This document shows, one piece after another, positions 31,782-39,176 of a stretch of DNA of 39,176 bases. A model generated the notes under the pieces. That model made no database searches and had not been told where the DNA came from. It saw only the letters and a program-made list of their open reading frames with translations. The DNA comes from Eubacteriales bacterium. Lineage in GTDB: Bacteria; Bacillota; Clostridia; Oscillospirales; Butyricicoccaceae. Numbering within the stretch: the first letter of the stretch is position 1; every line of letters begins with the position of its first letter. Made by a program: the position numbers and the translations under genes. The stretch is taken from NCBI GenBank assembly GCA_030540435.1, contig JAUNWG010000015.1, positions 1 to 39,176 on the forward strand, given 5' to 3'.

Positions 31782-34748
31782 ATGAATGTATTTTTAGGAA
31801 TTGATATTGGTTCAACAACTGTAAAATTAGTGGCGGCTGGCGAGAATAAAACGACCGGCCGTTTGGAGATTTTGTATCAGAAGTATGAGCGGCATTTCTC
31901 CAAGGTACGTGAAAAGGCATGTGAAATGCTCCGTGATGCAAAGCGTGTGATCGGCGAAGCGGATATCCGTGCAGCAATCACCGGCTCTGCTGGCTTGGGT
32001 GTTGCCAAGGCAAGCGGCGTGGATTTTGTGCAGGAGGTATTCGCAACACGCAAGTGTGTAGGAACCTTTGTGCCGAAGGCGGATGTTGTCATCGAGCTTG
32101 GCGGCGAGGACGCGAAGATCGTATTTTTGACCGGACAGCTGGAAGAAAGAATGAACGGAACCTGTGCTGGCGGTACAGGTGCTTTTATTGACCAGATGGC
32201 CATACTGTTGGATGTTCAGCCGAATGAGCTTGACCGTTTGTCGATGGATGCAAATCGTATTTACACGATCGCATCGCGCTGCGGCGTATTTGCAAAGAGC
32301 GATATCCAGCCGCTGCTCAATGAAGGCGCGCGCAAGGAAGATGTTGCAGCATCCATTTTCCAGGCCGTGGTCAATCAGACGCTGACTGGCTTGGCGCAGG
32401 GACGCGAGATCAAGGGCGATGTGTTGTTCCTTGGCGGCCCGCTGTTCTTTTTTAAAGGCTTGCAGAAGCGTTTTCAGGAAACACTGCAGCTGTCGGATGA
32501 GCACGCGCATTTCCCGAAATTGGCGCCGTATGCCATTGCGGCAGGCGCGGCGTGCTATGCAAAGGATACGGCAGGACGTACATACAGCTATGATGAACTG
32601 CTGGAGACATTGGAAAAAACCGCCGGGGAGCCGGTCCAGACAGCGACGCTTGAGCCGCTGTTCCACGATGAGGAGGAATATGCAGCCTTCTGCCGCCGCC
32701 ATAATTCCAGTGATATTATGCGTGAAAATGTCACGATGTACAGCGGCAAGGCGTATCTTGGCATCGATTGCGGCTCGACAACGACCAAGCTCGTGCTGAT
32801 CGGCGAGGATCATCAGATATTGTACAACTATTACAGCGCCAATAAAGGCAACCCGGTCGATGTTGTATGTGAACAGCTGCTTCAGCTGTATGAGCTTTGC
32901 GGCGACCGCGTTACAATTGCCGGCTCTGCTGTTACAGGCTATGGCGAAGCGCTCATCCTGAATGCGTTTGGCATAGACTGCGGTCTTGTAGAGACAATGG
33001 CGCACTTTAAAGCGGCCCGCCATTTTGAGCCGGATGTCGATTTTATCATTGATATCGGCGGTCAGGACATCAAGTGCTTTAAGATTGCAAATAACTGTAT
33101 TGATAATATTTCGCTGAATGAGGCATGTTCCTCTGGATGCGGCTCTTTTATTGAAACGTTTGCACGTTCGATGGGCTACAGCATTGAGGAATTCTGCCGT
33201 CTGGGACTGTTTGCGGAGCATCCGATCGACCTCGGCTCGCGCTGTACGGTATTCATGAACTCCTCTGTCAAGCAGGCGCAGAAGGACGGCGCAGGTATTG
33301 ACGCGATCTCGGCAGGTTTGTCTGTCAGCGTAGTAAAGAATGCACTGTATAAGGTCATCCGTGCGCATTCACCGGATGATCTGGGCAAGCACATCGTGGT
33401 ACAGGGCGGAACCTTCCTCAATGATGCTATCCTGCGTTCCTTTGAAATGGAGATCGGCAGAAATGTGACGCGTCCGGCAATTTCCGGTCTGATGGGCGCA
33501 TATGGCGCTGCGCTGCATGCACAGGCAAATGCAAAGGAAAGCAGCTCGCTGATCTCTCTGGAGGAACTGCAAAACTTTACGCATAAATCCACCACCACAA
33601 AGTGCGGCATGTGTACCAACCACTGTTCGCTGACAGTTTCGATGTTCCCGGGCGGACGCCGCTTTATTTCCGGCAACCGCTGTGAGCGCCCGCTGGGCGG
33701 CGGTGATAAGCTCAAGCTGCCAAATCTGTATGAATATAAGCTGAACCGTTTGCAGGAATACCGCGAAAAGAGCAAACCGGGCAAGGCACGCATTGGCCTG
33801 CCGTTTGGGTTGAATATGTTCGAGCTGCTGCCGTTCTGGCATACCTTCCTGACAGAGCTTGGCTTTGAGGTCGTGCTGTCGGATGTATCGACGCGCTCCA
33901 TGTATGCGCTCGGACAGAATTCCATTCCATCCGATACCGTATGTTATCCGGCAAAGCTGATCCACGGTCATATTGAAAACCTGCTCGAAAAGGGCATAGA
34001 TTCCATTTTCTATCCGTGTATGACCTATAATCTGGATGAGCATCGTACGTCGAATTGCTATAACTGTCCGGTGGTTGCGTATTATCCTGAGCTGTTGGTC
34101 GCAAATATGAATCACCTCAAGGATGTGGACTTCATGATGCCGTATGTTGAGCTGGGGCGTCAGAAGGACTTTATCAAGACGATGGGCGATCTGTTTGCAA
34201 AGAAATACAAGCATATCAACAAGCGTATGGTGAAGAAAGCGGCGCTGGATGCGTACGCAGAGCTTGACCGTTTTTATGCAGATGTTGCGGCAGAAGGGCA
34301 GCGGGCGATCGACTATGCCGATGAGCACGGTCTGGATATTGCAGTCATTGCAGGACGTCCGTATCATATTGACCCGGAGATCAACCACGGTATTGACCGA
34401 CTCATCCAGTCCTATGGCATGGTCATCGTGTCCGAGGATGCAGTCGCACCGCTCGGTGAAATGCCGACAGTAAATGTGCTGAACCAGTGGACATACCATT
34501 CGCGTATGTATGCTGCGGCGAATTGGGCCGTCAGCAAGCCGAATGCACAGATCATTCAGCTGGTATCCTTCGGCTGTGGTATCGATGCGATCACGACCGA
34601 TGAGATGCGCGCTATTACGGAAGAAGGCGGCAAGATCTATACCCAGCTGAAAATTGATGAGATCAACAATCTCGGTGCGGCAAAGATCCGTATCCGCAGT
34701 ATGATCGCCGCTGTAGAGGAGGGAAGAAAGTATGCCGCAAAGTCGTGA
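31782..34748 (+). CDS. 2-hydroxyacyl-CoA dehydratase activase-like protein (two BcrAD/HgdC domains plus DUF2229 region)
   Basis: This 988-residue protein holds two activase ATPase domains of the BcrAD_BadFG type, FLGIDIGSTTVKLV (4-17) and YLGIDCGSTTTKLV (325-338). Both carry the cysteines that in HgdC hold the bridging [4Fe-4S] cluster: Cys128 (GTCAGGTGAF) and Cys167 (SRCGVF); Cys449/453 (EACSSGCGSF) and Cys488 (SRCTVF). A KCGMCTNHC motif (about 607-615) with Cys634 follows, then a DUF2229-like region. Activases pump one low-potential electron into dehydratases using ATP. I chose ATG 31782 (MNVFLGI); the in-frame ATG at 31680 would add 34 unrelated residues. The gene overlaps the next by 17 bases. 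Confidence 0.9.
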   Translation: MNVFLGIDIGSTTVKLVAAGENKTTGRLEILYQKYERHFSKVREKACEMLRDAKRVIGEADIRAAITGSAGLGVAKASGVDFVQEVFATRKCVGTFVPKADVVIELGGEDAKIVFLTGQLEERMNGTCAGGTGAFIDQMAILLDVQPNELDRLSMDANRIYTIASRCGVFAKSDIQPLLNEGARKEDVAASIFQAVVNQTLTGLAQGREIKGDVLFLGGPLFFFKGLQKRFQETLQLSDEHAHFPKLAPYAIAAGAACYAKDTAGRTYSYDELLETLEKTAGEPVQTATLEPLFHDEEEYAAFCRRHNSSDIMRENVTMYSGKAYLGIDCGSTTTKLVLIGEDHQILYNYYSANKGNPVDVVCEQLLQLYELCGDRVTIAGSAVTGYGEALILNAFGIDCGLVETMAHFKAARHFEPDVDFIIDIGGQDIKCFKIANNCIDNISLNEACSSGCGSFIETFARSMGYSIEEFCRLGLFAEHPIDLGSRCTVFMNSSVKQAQKDGAGIDAISAGLSVSVVKNALYKVIRAHSPDDLGKHIVVQGGTFLNDAILRSFEMEIGRNVTRPAISGLMGAYGAALHAQANAKESSSLISLEELQNFTHKSTTTKCGMCTNHCSLTVSMFPGGRRFISGNRCERPLGGGDKLKLPNLYEYKLNRLQEYREKSKPGKARIGLPFGLNMFELLPFWHTFLTELGFEVVLSDVSTRSMYALGQNSIPSDTVCYPAKLIHGHIENLLEKGIDSIFYPCMTYNLDEHRTSNCYNCPVVAYYPELLVANMNHLKDVDFMMPYVELGRQKDFIKTMGDLFAKKYKHINKRMVKKAALDAYAELDRFYADVAAEGQRAIDYADEHGLDIAVIAGRPYHIDPEINHGIDRLIQSYGMVIVSEDAVAPLGEMPTVNVLNQWTYHSRMYAAANWAVSKPNAQIIQLVSFGCGIDAITTDEMRAITEEGGKIYTQLKIDEINNLGAAKIRIRSMIAAVEEGRKYAAKS

Positions 34749-35988
34749 GTTGCCGCATGTACCGTTTACGGAGGACATGAAGAAGGATTATACCATCCTG
34801 GTCCCCAATATGCTGCCGGTACAGTTTAAGTTGATTACCTCCATTATGAAGAATTATGGCTATACGATGGAGGTTTTGGAAAATGATGGCCCGCAGGTTG
34901 CCGAATGTGGACTGAAAAATGTACACAACGATACCTGCTATCCGGCGCTGCTGGTCATTGGCCAGTTTATTGACGCGCTGGAATCGGGCAAGTACGATAC
35001 CCATAAGGTTGCGCTGATGATTACACAGACGGGCGGCGGTTGCCGTGCGTCCAACTATATTCATCTGTTGCGTAAGGCGCTGATTAAGAGCGGTTATGGC
35101 TATATTCCGGTCATTTCACTCAACTTCTCCGGGCTGGAAAAGAATGCCAATCCGGGCTTTAAGCTGACGCCGAAGGCATTTATCCAGGTCGTCTACGGAC
35201 TGCTGCTGGGCGACTTTATCATGCAGATTTACAACCAGTGCCGTCCGTATGAAGTCAAAAAAGGCGACTGCGATAAGGCGGTGGACGATTTGGTTCGCAA
35301 AATCACCAAAGATTTTGCAGGGGACAAATTCATCCATTATAAATATGTTAAAATGCTGTATATCTTGATTTGCAAGCGGTTTGCGCAGATTGAGATGAAG
35401 GATTTTGGCTCCAAGAAGAAGGTTGGCATCGTCGGTGAGATCTATGTCAAGTTCTCTCCACTGGGCAATAACAATCTGGAACAGTTCCTGCTCGGTGAGG
35501 GGACGGAGCCGGTGCTGCCGGGTCTGCTGGATTTCTGTATGTATTGTATTTACAATGGCATCATTGATTTCAAGCTGTACGGCCGCACACCGAATAATGC
35601 GGCGATCATGCAGGCGGTTTACCGTTTCCTGCTTGGCAAGCAGAAGGATATGATTGAGACGATCAAGCGCGATGGCCATTTCCGCCCGCCAATGGAATTT
35701 GACAAGGTGCGCAAGCTGTCCCAGCAGATCATCAGCCCGGGCGTCAAAATGGGCGAGGGCTGGCTGCTGCCGGCAGAAATGGTCGAGCTGATCGAAGAGG
35801 GCGTAAACAATATTGTACTGACCCAGCCATTTGGCTGTCTGCCGAATCATATTGCGGGCAAGGGCATGATCCGAAAGATTCGTGCCGCGTATCCGAATGC
35901 AAACATTGTCAGCGTAGACTATGACCCGGGCGCATCCCGCATCAATCAGGAAAATCGCATCAAGCTGATGCTTTCCACCGCAAATTAA
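34732..35988 (+). CDS. 2-hydroxyacyl-CoA dehydratase-like protein (HgdB-type)
   Basis: This 418-residue protein starts at ATG 34732 after GGAGGG, overlapping the activase by 17 bases in another frame, so the two are coupled. The sequence has NVHNDTCYPALLVIGQFIDAL, QTGGGCRASNYIHLLRKAL and QPFGCLPNHIAGKGMIRKI, with conserved cysteines expected to bind an iron-sulfur cluster. In related clostridial proteins the activase and this region are usually one chain of about 1,400 residues. Here they sum to that size as two genes. Such proteins are widespread and their substrates are mostly unknown, so lactoyl- or hydroxyglutaryl-CoA chemistry cannot be claimed. Confidence 0.87.
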   Translation: MPQSRELPHVPFTEDMKKDYTILVPNMLPVQFKLITSIMKNYGYTMEVLENDGPQVAECGLKNVHNDTCYPALLVIGQFIDALESGKYDTHKVALMITQTGGGCRASNYIHLLRKALIKSGYGYIPVISLNFSGLEKNANPGFKLTPKAFIQVVYGLLLGDFIMQIYNQCRPYEVKKGDCDKAVDDLVRKITKDFAGDKFIHYKYVKMLYILICKRFAQIEMKDFGSKKKVGIVGEIYVKFSPLGNNNLEQFLLGEGTEPVLPGLLDFCMYCIYNGIIDFKLYGRTPNNAAIMQAVYRFLLGKQKDMIETIKRDGHFRPPMEFDKVRKLSQQIISPGVKMGEGWLLPAEMVELIEEGVNNIVLTQPFGCLPNHIAGKGMIRKIRAAYPNANIVSVDYDPGASRINQENRIKLMLSTAN

Positions 35989-35997
35989 ATTTTATCC

Positions 35998-36029
35998 AAA
36001 CCGGTATGGCATATGCTGTACCGGTTTTT
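35998..36029 (+). terminator. Terminator after the dehydratase gene
   Basis: AAACCGGTA pairs perfectly with TACCGGTTT around a 12-base loop that can pair further, then TTTTTCTTT. Confidence 0.88.
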
Positions 36030-36074
36030 CTTTGGTATGGATACTTTCAGGTAATAGCACAGATTTGTGTCATG

Positions 36075-36083
36075 TGATATAAT
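36075..36083 (+). promoter_or_regulatory. Extended -10 promoter of the macrodomain gene
   Basis: TGATATAAT, an extended -10 with a poor -35. Confidence 0.55.
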
Positions 36084-36113
36084 AAAAACAGTAACAGGTG
36101 GGAGGCTGAGTTT

Positions 36114-36632
36114 ATGAGACAGCGCTTTACGATTGAACAGGGAGACATTACGACATATGCCGTAGATGCCATTGTCAATGCGGCAAACACCTCACTTTTG
36201 GGTGGCGGCGGTGTGGACGGTGCAATCCACCGTGCAGCAGGTCCGGCGCTTTTGGAGGAATGCCGGACGTTACACGGATGTAAGACGGGTGAGGCAAAAA
36301 TCACCGGCGGTTATCGTCTTCCGGCAAAGCATGTTGTGCATACGCCGGGGCCGATTTGGCGCGGCGGAAAAAACGGGGAGGCACAGCTGTTGGAAAACAG
36401 CTATCGCAACAGCTTGACGGTTGCTTGGAAAAACGGCTGCCGTACCGTAGCATTTCCGTCCATCAGTACGGGTGTTTACCATTTTCCATTGGATCAGGCA
36501 GCACGTATTGCCGTGCGTACCATTCTGGATTTTTTGGAGGAACATCCGGATATGGAACATGTAACGATGGTCTGCTTTGATGTGAATACACGGTGGGCGT
36601 ATGACGCGGCGATTCAGGAATTCATGGCATGA
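36114..36632 (+). CDS. Macrodomain protein (YmdB/MacroD-type O-acetyl-ADP-ribose deacetylase-like)
   Basis: This 172-residue protein is a single macrodomain that binds ADP-ribose. [33 protein letters not shown] is the MacroD-type signature, with the catalytic-loop Asn and Asp. The [20 protein letters not shown] segment is the second ligand loop. Family members hydrolyse O-acetyl-ADP-ribose or remove ADP-ribose from proteins. No sirtuin or ADP-ribosyltransferase is beside it, so it is not the SirTM-type operon. GTGGGAGGC lies ahead of ATG 36114. It is a single-gene unit. Confidence 0.94.
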   Translation: MRQRFTIEQGDITTYAVDAIVNAANTSLLGGGGVDGAIHRAAGPALLEECRTLHGCKTGEAKITGGYRLPAKHVVHTPGPIWRGGKNGEAQLLENSYRNSLTVAWKNGCRTVAFPSISTGVYHFPLDQAARIAVRTILDFLEEHPDMEHVTMVCFDVNTRWAYDAAIQEFMA

Positions 36633-36652
36633 CATAAAATATATAAAAAAGG

Positions 36653-36695
36653 AAAATCTCCCAACAGTCCCAAGTGAACTGCCGGGAGATTTTTT
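36653..36695. terminator. Bidirectional terminator after the macrodomain gene
   Basis: AAAATCTCCC (36653-36662) pairs with GGGAGATTTT (36684-36693), with an inner CAGT/ACTG stem and T runs on both sides, serving the convergent genes. Confidence 0.9.
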
Positions 36696-36710
36696 AGAAA
36701 AGGGAAAAGA

Positions 36711-37724
36711 TTACAGCGTAACGAGCTTGCCTGTCTTCCATGCTTCTGTGGTGCCGAAGCCGATGGCAGTGGATTTTGTACCGTCGTATACCGTGACGCC
36801 CGGCTTTCTGCCCTCGCAGATGCAGTCAATAAACTCCTGCATTTCCAACAGATATGCTTCTGCAAAACGCTGCGGGAAGGCTTCTACACATTCGGTGACA
36901 ACGCCGTTGGTGTTGTACAGCTTTGCGAGGTTTTTCTGCGGCTCTGGGCTGATGCGGATGCTGCCCTCTGTACCTACGATTTCGGTTTCGACATGATAGC
37001 CATGCGGTGCGGTACGGCCTACATGGATGATGCCGATGCCGCCGTTCTTGAATTTATAGGTAGCAACTGCGGTTTCATCGTCGCCAACTGCCTTAAATTC
37101 TGGATGCTTAAAGGTAGAGCCGATTGCATAGACCTCGGTCGGCTCGTCCTCAAGGAACCAGCGCATCAGGTCGATATCATGGATCGCCATGTCAATGAAA
37201 ATACCGCCGGAGGTAGCTGCGAATTTGATGGAGCCTTCCACCAGAGCTTCCGGGTCAATACCAGTGGCTTTGACCATGTACGGGGTGCCGATCGCACCTT
37301 CCTCAATCTTTTTCTTAGCATATGCATACGACGCGTCATAACGGCGCATAAAGCCGAGGAAGAAGACCTGCTCCGGATTGCGCTCTACAGCGGCTTCTGC
37401 CTTTTTGCACTGTTCGAGGTCGACGCCCAGCGGCTTGTCTGAGAAAACATGCTTGCCTGCATCCAGAGCAGCCTCGATTTGCCAGCAGTGCTCGGAAGAG
37501 GTCGTCACGATTGCAACCGCGTCGATGTCAGCCTTAGCCAGCATTTCGCGGTAATCAGTATACAGATCGGTCACACCTAACGCATTCTTTGCATATTCCA
37601 GTTCAGCTGGAACGATGGAGCAAGCAGCGGTCAGCTGTGCATTCGGGATTTTAAAAGCGATGTTGTTTGCATGTACTTTGCCCAGACGTCCCAGTCCAGC
37701 AATACCAACCTTGATTGTTTTCAT
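36711..37724 (-). CDS. Gfo/Idh/MocA-family dehydrogenase (inositol 2-dehydrogenase-like)
   Basis: This 337-residue NAD(P)-dependent sugar or polyol dehydrogenase has a Rossmann start, KVGIAGLGRLGKVHANNI (5-22), and the SDKPLGVDLEQ segment. The Lys of that segment corresponds to the catalytic EKP lysine, with Asp in place of Glu. GGIFIDMAIHDIDLMRWFL has the Asp and His typical of the family active site. It resembles IolG-type inositol dehydrogenases, but no other iol genes are here. ATG 37724 follows CGGAGG; the frame extending to 38084 would overlap the divergent regulator and is rejected. It faces away from a LacI-family gene, which probably regulates it. Confidence 0.9.
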   Translation of the reverse strand: MKTIKVGIAGLGRLGKVHANNIAFKIPNAQLTAACSIVPAELEYAKNALGVTDLYTDYREMLAKADIDAVAIVTTSSEHCWQIEAALDAGKHVFSDKPLGVDLEQCKKAEAAVERNPEQVFFLGFMRRYDASYAYAKKKIEEGAIGTPYMVKATGIDPEALVEGSIKFAATSGGIFIDMAIHDIDLMRWFLEDEPTEVYAIGSTFKHPEFKAVGDDETAVATYKFKNGGIGIIHVGRTAPHGYHVETEIVGTEGSIRISPEPQKNLAKLYNTNGVVTECVEAFPQRFAEAYLLEMQEFIDCICEGRKPGVTVYDGTKSTAIGFGTTEAWKTGKLVTL

Positions 37725-37800
37725 AAAAATACCTCCGATGGTTTCAATTTTTTGTTTACATTTTCTCTGTGGTGTTTTGTCCTCTGGTTTCGATGGTTGT

Positions 37801-37829
37801 ATTGTAAAATGTTTCGGAAAATAAGTCAA
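37801..37829 (-). promoter_or_regulatory. Promoter of the Gfo/Idh/MocA gene
   Basis: Minus strand TTGACT (37829-37824), 17 bases, TACAAT (37806-37801). Confidence 0.75.
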
Positions 37830-37877
37830 TAGGTGCAAAACAGCTTTGTATACATGCCTGAAAAGTTCAAAATTCGT

Positions 37878-37890
37878 TGGACAATGTCCA
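37878..37890. promoter_or_regulatory. Palindrome in the divergent spacer, candidate LacI operator
   Basis: TGGACAATGTCCA is a perfect 13-base palindrome with a central A/T. It lies between the divergent promoters of the dehydrogenase and the LacI-family regulator. The size and place suit a LacI-family operator, though these usually have a central CG. Confidence 0.45.
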
Positions 37891-37963
37891 CAACAAAACA
37901 GCGGGAAAAAGCAGAAAAAATCCGTGACGCGTGACAAAAATTCCAGTTGACTATCGCGCTGAC

Positions 37964-37982
37964 CACAGTCCTGTGTTATACT
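37964..37982 (+). promoter_or_regulatory. Extended -10 promoter of the LacI gene with an overlapping palindrome
   Basis: TGTTATACT (37974-37982) is an extended -10. The palindrome CACAG-TC-CTGTG (37964-37975) overlaps it, a position where a bound repressor would block the polymerase, so autorepression is plausible. Confidence 0.5.
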
Positions 37983-38010
37983 ACTGGAGAAGGAAAAGGG
38001 AGGCGGGGAA

Positions 38011-39021
38011 ATGAAGCATACAGTGCGGAGCATTGCAGCGCTTGCCGGCGTATCGCGCGGGACTGTTAGCCGGGTCTTAAACAACCAGCCGGATGTCAGC
38101 CCGGAGGTACGTGCGCGTGTATTGCGTATTATCGAGGAGACTGGTTATCGAAAGGATGAGCGGTTTTCCGGCGGCGATGGAATTTGTATTGGCGTAGTTG
38201 TGGCGCACTGGCAGGATGACTATTTTACCAATAGCACACTGCATGGGATACACATGGCCGCGCGTGAAATCAATGCGGGTAAGGTAGCATTAGAGGTTCG
38301 GCGCATGAACAGCCGCTCGGATGAAGAGTACATCCATATCTGTGAGGAACTGCTTGCATTTGGGGTGCAGGGGCTGGTGCTCAACGCGCCGGATAATATC
38401 GTCATCACAGCGGAGATAGAACGGTTGCATCAGGCAGGAGTCGTGGTTGTGACCTATAATTCAGACCTGCCGGACAGCAGACGCATCTGCCATGTTGGAC
38501 AGGATCTGCTGAAATCCGGTAAGATCGCCGCAGGGTTGATGGCACGCTGCATTTCACCAAAGGATCAGGTTTTGGTCATTACAGGCAATATGGAATTCCA
38601 ATCACACCGTGTTCGTGTAGATGGGTTTCTGGAGCATTTGGAGGAACTGGGTTTTGGTTCAGAATGCTATCAGCTGGCGGAGTGCTATGAACGCTATGAT
38701 TTGACGTATGAAACAGTACGTCGCGCGGTGGCAGCGTATCCACAGCTGCGTGGTATCTATATGGGAACGGAGGATGTGCAGGCTTGTGTGGATGCGCTCG
38801 ATGGGGTGAAGCGCCGCATGGCGGTGGTTGTTAACGACCTGACGCCGGAAGCAAAGCGGTTTCTGCGCCGCGGCAGAATAGATTTTGTCGTTGAACAGGA
38901 TTTTTCGGGGCAGGTCTATCGGGCAATCATGGTATTGCATGAACTGCTGGCATATGGACATCGTGTCCGCCGACCGATCATAAATGTGGAAACATCTATT
39001 GTCACACGTGAATTATTGTGA
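38011..39021 (+). CDS. LacI-family transcriptional regulator
   Basis: This 336-residue repressor has an N-terminal helix-turn-helix and hinge (VRSIAALAGVSRGTVSRVLNNQPDVSPEVRARVLRII, about 5-42). A periplasmic-binding-like effector domain follows (CIGVVVAHWQDDYFTNSTLHGIHMAA, VLVITGNMEFQSHRVRVDGFLEHL, GIYMGTEDVQACVDAL). The effector domain resembles the RbsB-type fold, so a small sugar or polyol is the likely ligand. GGGAGGCGGGG precedes ATG 38011. It is divergent from the Gfo/Idh/MocA dehydrogenase, its probable target. A link to the sugar ABC operon 10 kb upstream is possible but unproven. Confidence 0.94.
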   Translation: MKHTVRSIAALAGVSRGTVSRVLNNQPDVSPEVRARVLRIIEETGYRKDERFSGGDGICIGVVVAHWQDDYFTNSTLHGIHMAAREINAGKVALEVRRMNSRSDEEYIHICEELLAFGVQGLVLNAPDNIVITAEIERLHQAGVVVVTYNSDLPDSRRICHVGQDLLKSGKIAAGLMARCISPKDQVLVITGNMEFQSHRVRVDGFLEHLEELGFGSECYQLAECYERYDLTYETVRRAVAAYPQLRGIYMGTEDVQACVDALDGVKRRMAVVVNDLTPEAKRFLRRGRIDFVVEQDFSGQVYRAIMVLHELLAYGHRVRRPIINVETSIVTRELL

Positions 39022-39103
39022 GAAATCCGGGTATACTAGGAATGGTCATTTTTTGCAGCGAGTTGTTTGGCAAAAGAACATTTGAAAAAAATAGGATTTT
39101 TTG

Positions 39104-39132
39104 TTGACAAACGCAGCAGAAAGTGGTATCCT
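39104..39132 (+). promoter_or_regulatory. Promoter of a gene beyond the right edge
   Basis: TTGACA (39104-39109), 17 bases, TATCCT (39127-39132). The 44 bases after it hold no convincing start: an ATG at 39156 has its purine-rich site only one base away. They are probably leader. Confidence 0.7.
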
Positions 39133-39176
39133 AATCAGGCGCTCAACGAGAGGGCATGAGAAAACCGAAGAGATTG

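Noticed and set aside
31827..34778. Several long minus-strand open frames under the activase gene
   Set aside because: They mirror the activase coding frame, are rich in Cys/His/Arg, and lack starts with ribosome sites.
39156..39176. Start codon ATG and seven codons at the right edge
   Set aside because: The purine-rich site ends one base before the ATG, too close to work, and only seven codons are visible.
1..39176. CRISPR arrays, insertion sequences and rRNA genes
   Set aside because: No spaced identical repeats of array size, no transposase frames and no rRNA segments were seen anywhere in the window.

Overview
The window looks like chromosome of a gut-type Clostridia (Firmicutes), plausibly an Oscillospirales butyrate producer near Butyricicoccus or Agathobaculum. 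This is inference from sigma-A type promoters, strong AGGAG ribosome sites, a clostridial-type crotonase, an S-box (SAM-I) riboswitch on metK, BcrAD/HgdB-type activase and dehydratase genes, and moderately GC-rich coding regions beside AT-rich spacers. No taxonomic marker gene is present, so the genus is not settled.

Bases 1-1925 are the end of an integrated mobile element. A divergent XRE repressor (cut by the window edge), an excisionase-like HTH gene and a tyrosine integrase abut the 3' end of tRNA-Ser(CGA), which is the probable attachment site. The rest of the element lies to the left, outside the window.

Bases 2016-10003 are core genes: a DtxR-type metal regulator, the tandem aminoacyl-tRNA synthetases gltX and glnS, a stand-alone crt, uppP and recQ. 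Bases 10020-14440 hold a 40-residue membrane peptide, a class I glutamine amidotransferase, a flavodoxin/ferredoxin (EFR1-like) protein and a PhoP/PhoR-like two-component pair with a possible PhoP box.

Bases 14444-23707 are single genes and short operons: a P-loop/CYTH fusion, L-lactate dehydrogenase, an acyltransferase-3 membrane protein, an aldo/keto reductase, an MFS permease, a small helical protein, DegV, and a gldA-udp pair. Bases 23708-24518 form a long A-rich non-coding stretch with a perfect 13-bp inverted repeat. It precedes a lipoprotein/ATPase/permease sugar ABC transporter (24519-28218).

Bases 28358-29775 are metK under a SAM-I riboswitch. Then come an orphan DltA-like adenylating enzyme and a two-gene 2-hydroxyacyl-CoA dehydratase activase/dehydratase operon. 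That operon has a long, apparently structured leader, and the two proteins look like a split version of a protein usually made as one chain. The window ends with a macrodomain protein, a divergent Gfo/Idh/MocA dehydrogenase and LacI regulator pair, and a promoter for a gene beyond the edge.

I did not find a clearly new multi-gene system. The best candidates for a second look are the activase leader and split, the orphan adenylation enzyme with a changed specificity residue, the P-loop/CYTH fusion, the A-rich region with its palindromes, and the 40-residue membrane peptide.
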